This document shows, in pieces, positions 40,573-43,583 of a stretch of 43,583 nt of DNA. A model generated the notes under the pieces. The model was not told the origin of the DNA. It did not search any database and saw only the letters and a program-made list of their open reading frames with translations. This DNA is from an uncultured Lachnospiraceae bacterium (GTDB lineage: Bacteria; Bacillota; Clostridia; Lachnospirales; Lachnospiraceae), in assembly GCA_934343915.1 (NCBI GenBank), contig CAKRIL010000024.1:1-43583 (forward strand), given 5' to 3'. Position 1 is the stretch's first letter. Every line of letters begins with the position of its first letter. Both the position numbers and the translations under genes were made by a program.

Positions 40573-41063
40573 ATCCGTTTAAGTTCCTTTCCTACTGCCT
40601 TAATTAACAATGAACCATCTTCAGAATAAAATTCGATTGTACGTCCGTAATTTAACCCCGTATCCTCAGCAACAATACGAATGCCAAGCTTTTTAAAGTT
40701 GACCTTTGCAGATTCTGCATTCTTCTCGCCAACCTTCATTGTCGCATTGACACCTGAGCCTGATGACACAGCGAACATCTGAGCTCCTCCCGCAATTTTT
40801 GCTAACATTCTGCTTCTCACAGCACCCATCTTCTCCATCCTTGCAACAGTCTCTGCTATTCCTGTATCTCCGAACTTCGCAATATTCTGATTGTTGCGTA
40901 TCAGAGTGCTGTCAGGAAGCATGTAATGACACATACCGATAATCTTGGTCACGGGGTCATATATGCATGCTCCTATACATGAGCCTAATCCTAATGTAGT
41001 TAAATTATCGGGATAACGGCAGACATTTAAGTCTGCCATTCCCACTTTAATCATATTTCCCAT
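40569..41063 (-). CDS. cheD: Chemoreceptor glutamine deamidase CheD
   Basis: 164 residues. TLGLGSCIGACIYD carries the catalytic Cys (about 29), HYMLPDS the His (about 46), and a Thr (about 66-68) completes the triad seen in CheD. It deamidates receptor glutamines and, in Bacillus-type systems, binds CheC to tune CheA. An ATG at 41054 (MIKVGMADL) is an alternative start. It lies 26 bases after cheC. Confidence 0.92.
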   Translation of the reverse strand: MGNMIKVGMADLNVCRYPDNLTTLGLGSCIGACIYDPVTKIIGMCHYMLPDSTLIRNNQNIAKFGDTGIAETVARMEKMGAVRSRMLAKIAGGAQMFAVSSGSGVNATMKVGEKNAESAKVNFKKLGIRIVAEDTGLNYGRTIEFYSEDGSLLIKAVGKELKRI

Positions 41064-41089
41064 TGCTTTTTTACCTGTGTATATATTAT

Positions 41090-41707
41090 TTACATACCTA
41101 ATGATGAAAGAATCACATCATATGATTCAAGCTCAGGTACCATAAGAAAATAACCGTTTACCAAATCGAGCTCACCGAACTGTGTCTCAATAAGGAGAAC
41201 CTTATCACCGAGCTTACCGAATTCAATAGCAGGTACACTTAAGAGTGCTCCCGCCATATCTATCGATATATACGGCACGGATGAAGCAATCTTTAAATTG
41301 GTAAGGTTGGACATTGCCGACAGGTATGCACCGATAATGATATTACCTATCTCACTGAGTGCGGAAAGCTCCATCTCCGAAAATGTTCCGTCACTCGTTA
41401 CTCCCATACCGCCCATAAGTGAGTTCACAAGGTTATGTGCTGATTCCTCTTTTACAAGGAACATCATCATTCCCTTGACATCTCCGTCAAGCTGTACAAG
41501 TATTCCGGCAAGTACCTCCTCCGGAGAGCCGAATGTATCCGGGAGATTGGTAAACGGAACCATCTCAACTCTCGGTACATTCATATCTATCTTGGTATTC
41601 ATCATCTTAGCCAGTGCAGTTGTAGCATTACCGGCTCCGATATTACCTATTTCCTTTAAGACGTCAAATTGTAAGTCATTCAGCTTGTCAAGTTCTCTCT
41701 CTGCCAT
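41090..41707 (-). CDS. cheC: CheY-P phosphatase CheC
   Basis: 205 residues with the two repeats of the CheC/FliY/CheX family, each with E...N (ELSALSEIGNIIIGAYLSAM and DVLKEIGNIGAGNATTALAKM). These provide the acid/Asn pairs for phosphatase activity on CheY-P. It acts as a CheD-regulated CheY-P phosphatase. The start at 41707 follows AAAGGAG by 5 bases, 23 bases after cheW. Confidence 0.93.
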   Translation of the reverse strand: MAERELDKLNDLQFDVLKEIGNIGAGNATTALAKMMNTKIDMNVPRVEMVPFTNLPDTFGSPEEVLAGILVQLDGDVKGMMMFLVKEESAHNLVNSLMGGMGVTSDGTFSEMELSALSEIGNIIIGAYLSAMSNLTNLKIASSVPYISIDMAGALLSVPAIEFGKLGDKVLLIETQFGELDLVNGYFLMVPELESYDVILSSLGM

Positions 41708-41730
41708 GACATCTCCTTTCCGGTAACGAA

Positions 41731-42201
41731 CTACTCTTCCTTCGTCTGATCCTTATCGGCTATTGCGAGCTGTATGTTGAGAAGTGATATAAGCTCTCCC
41801 TTGCTCTTTCCGATTGCGCTGATATATCCTGCCATATCGTTGTTGGCATCAATGTTAGTCTTCTCAATTGACTCCTCGTCAAGTGTAACTACCTCGTTGA
41901 CCTGATCAACAATGAGTCCAACTGTTGCCTGCTGTTCAAGCTTAATAATGATAATTCTTGTCTTATCCGTAATCTCATCAGCAGGAAGACCGAACTTAAG
42001 TCTGAGGCTCATTACAGGAACAATCTCGCCTCTTAAATTGATTACACCCTTAAAATAAGACTGTGCCTTAGGAACTCTCGTAATCTTCTGCATTCTTACG
42101 ATATTGTCAATATAATTAATGTTTATACCATACTGTTCATCGCCAAGCTTAATGACGATATACTGTCTTGCTGTCGACTGACTTGTTGTTATAGAATCCA
42201 T
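41731..42201 (-). CDS. cheW: Chemotaxis coupling protein CheW
   Basis: 156 residues: a single CheW domain (QYIVIKLGDEQYGININYIDNIVRMQKITRVPKA, FKGVINLRGEIVPVMSLRLKFGLP, QATVGLIVDQVNEVV). It bridges chemoreceptors and CheA. The start at 42201 has GGAGG 9 bases upstream, 19 bases after cheA. Confidence 0.95.
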   Translation of the reverse strand: MDSITTSQSTARQYIVIKLGDEQYGININYIDNIVRMQKITRVPKAQSYFKGVINLRGEIVPVMSLRLKFGLPADEITDKTRIIIIKLEQQATVGLIVDQVNEVVTLDEESIEKTNIDANNDMAGYISAIGKSKGELISLLNIQLAIADKDQTKEE

Positions 42202-42220
42202 AGTGTGTTACCTCCATCTG

Positions 42221-43583
42221 TTATACAAGAGTATTTGCATCAATGATAAGTGCGATATCGCCATCACCGAGGATGGTAGCACCGCTGATCATCTTGTTGA
42301 CATTGATGTAGCTTCCAAGTGACTTGATTACTATTTCCATCTGTCCGATAAGACTGTCTACAACAATACCTGCTCTCTTGTCGCCCTTACGAACAATAAC
42401 AACCGTCATGTTCTCGCTGTCATCATTGCTTGACTCCACATCAAGGAGCTTGCCAAGACGAATGATTGGGATAACCTTGTCTCTAAGATGTATAACTTCC
42501 TTGGAGTTCACATACTTAATATCACCCTTGGTTATATCTTCAAGTGTCTCAATAGAGCCAAGTGAGATAGCATACTGCTCATCACCGAGCTTAACCATGA
42601 GTGCCTGAATAATTGCAAGTGTAAGAGGAAGTCTTACAATGAATGTGCTTCCTTCACCGAGCTTAGTCTTAACCTCTACATCTCCTCCGAGTGCCTCAAT
42701 CTTAGACTTAACAACGTCAAGACCAACACCTCTTCCGGATACGTCGGAAATCTTTTCTGCTGTTGAGAAACTTGGACGGAAAAGTAAATCAATGATATCC
42801 TTATCTGTCATTGCCTCTGCCTGCTCAGGTGTGATTGTACCCTTCTCTATTGCCTTGTTGCGTACCTTCTCGACATCGATACCGTTACCATCATCACCAA
42901 CCTCGATGACAACATTGTTGCCGTCCTGATAAGCGTTGAGGAAGATTGTTCCGACCTCAGGCTTGCCTCTCTGCGCACGCACATCAGCATGCTCAAGTCC
43001 GTGGTCTGCTGAATTTCTGAGTAAGTGCATAAGAGGATCACCGATTTCATCGATTACGGTACGGTCAAGCTCTGTCTCCTCACCTGTCATGTACAGCTCC
43101 ATCTTCTTGTCAAGCTTTTTGCTTAAGTCACGAATCATTCTTGGGAATCTGTTTACAACAGTCTCAATAGGAACCATTCGAACGTTCATTACAGATTCAT
43201 GAAGTGATGTTGTAACTCTCTCAAGATACTCTATCTGCTCATTGAAATTCTGTCTTCCCGCCGTTGTGTTCTCGCTTGTGGAATTGTTAATTGACACAAG
43301 ACCATTCTTAGCTATAATAAGCTCACTTACAAGGTTCATAAGTGTATCAAGCTTATCGATATCTACACGAACCGAACGGTTGGCAACAGGCTTGCCTGTT
43401 TTGGCAGGTGCTGCCTTCCTCTCATCAGCCTTAGCAGGTGTTGATGATGTTGAAGCTGCTGCTTCCTTGTCAGGATGTGTCTCCGATGCTGCCACAACAG
43501 ACTGTGCTGTCGGCTCTCCCTTGACTTCCTCAAGCTCCCCGCCGACTGCGTCCTTGACTTCGGATACATTCTTAATTACTCCA
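42221..43583 (-). CDS. cheA: Chemotaxis histidine kinase CheA (partial, N-terminus outside window)
   Basis: The C-terminal ~454 residues of CheA; the frame is open to the window edge, so the phosphotransfer domain (P1) and CheY-binding domain (P2) lie beyond it. An Ala/Pro/Thr/Lys-rich linker leads to the P3 dimerisation helices (VRVDIDKLDTLMNLVSELIIAKN). Next is the P4 kinase: N box HLLRNSADHGLE, G1 GDDGNGID, and G2 GRGVGLDVVKSKIEALGG. The CheW-like P5 domain follows (LMVKLGDEQYAISLGSIE, GDKRAGIVVDSLIGQ). It is the first of the cheA-W-C-D block visible here. Confidence 0.95.
   Translation of the reverse strand, partial: GVIKNVSEVKDAVGGELEEVKGEPTAQSVVAASETHPDKEAAASTSSTPAKADERKAAPAKTGKPVANRSVRVDIDKLDTLMNLVSELIIAKNGLVSINNSTSENTTAGRQNFNEQIEYLERVTTSLHESVMNVRMVPIETVVNRFPRMIRDLSKKLDKKMELYMTGEETELDRTVIDEIGDPLMHLLRNSADHGLEHADVRAQRGKPEVGTIFLNAYQDGNNVVIEVGDDGNGIDVEKVRNKAIEKGTITPEQAEAMTDKDIIDLLFRPSFSTAEKISDVSGRGVGLDVVKSKIEALGGDVEVKTKLGEGSTFIVRLPLTLAIIQALMVKLGDEQYAISLGSIETLEDITKGDIKYVNSKEVIHLRDKVIPIIRLGKLLDVESSNDDSENMTVVIVRKGDKRAGIVVDSLIGQMEIVIKSLGSYINVNKMISGATILGDGDIALIIDANTLV

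Overview
The window looks like a chromosome segment of a motile, pectin- or hexuronate-using Firmicute, most likely a Lachnospiraceae close to Lachnospira/Eubacterium eligens. This is inferred from three things: a hexuronate (uxa) cluster, a Bacillus-like gene order cheA-cheW-cheC-cheD-sigD ... rpsB-tsf, and the family type of the hypothetical proteins. I saw no rRNA, tRNA, CRISPR array or classical insertion sequence.

Layout. (1) 1-996 is the N-terminal part of a membrane-anchored exported protein, cut by the window edge. (2) 1127-8198 is a hexuronate catabolism locus. uxaB, uxaA and eda lie on the minus strand; a LacI-type regulator and uxaC lie on the plus strand. The divergent promoters each carry a copy of a near-identical 16-bp operator. 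Together they take galacturonate or glucuronate through tagaturonate/fructuronate and altronate to KDG; eda then cleaves KDPG. KDG kinase is not in the window. Eda carries an extra C-terminal VOC-like domain. (3) 8263-11887 is a minus-strand operon with a PurF-like protein that lacks the catalytic cysteine, a three-S1-domain RNA-binding protein, and a membrane HD-GYP-type protein.

(4) 11947-30728 is an accessory region. Two near-identical Rpn/PD-(D/E)XK genes with a conserved structured leader flank a YeeP/YfjP-like GTPase. After a flavodoxin-like gene comes a roughly 10-kb minus-strand operon with gaps of at most 22 nt: WYL regulator, two dynamin-like GTPases, two paralogous small proteins, a 1084-residue HerA-type ATPase, a WHH (HNH/EndoVII) nuclease and a SUKH immunity protein. 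Next are a small XRE regulator and a three-gene operon of membrane proteins that share an N-terminal domain. Three minus-strand promoters (the lone GTPase, the WYL/dynamin/HerA operon and the three-gene membrane operon) carry the same element: TGACA-N5-TGTC overlapping the -35, then an unusually long 20-bp spacer and a TANNAT -10. This suggests one WYL-controlled regulon and is the best candidate here for an undescribed system (defence, membrane stress or inter-bacterial conflict).

(5) 30768-34004 holds a cytidylate-kinase-like protein and a large lipoprotein with Ca-binding repeats, a VWA domain and a possible cysteine-peptidase domain. (6) 34028-43583 is the conserved block tsf, rpsB, MltG/YceG-like protein, SwrB-like DUF6115 protein, a small protein, FapA, SigD, a small membrane protein, CheD, CheC, CheW and a partial CheA, all on the minus strand.
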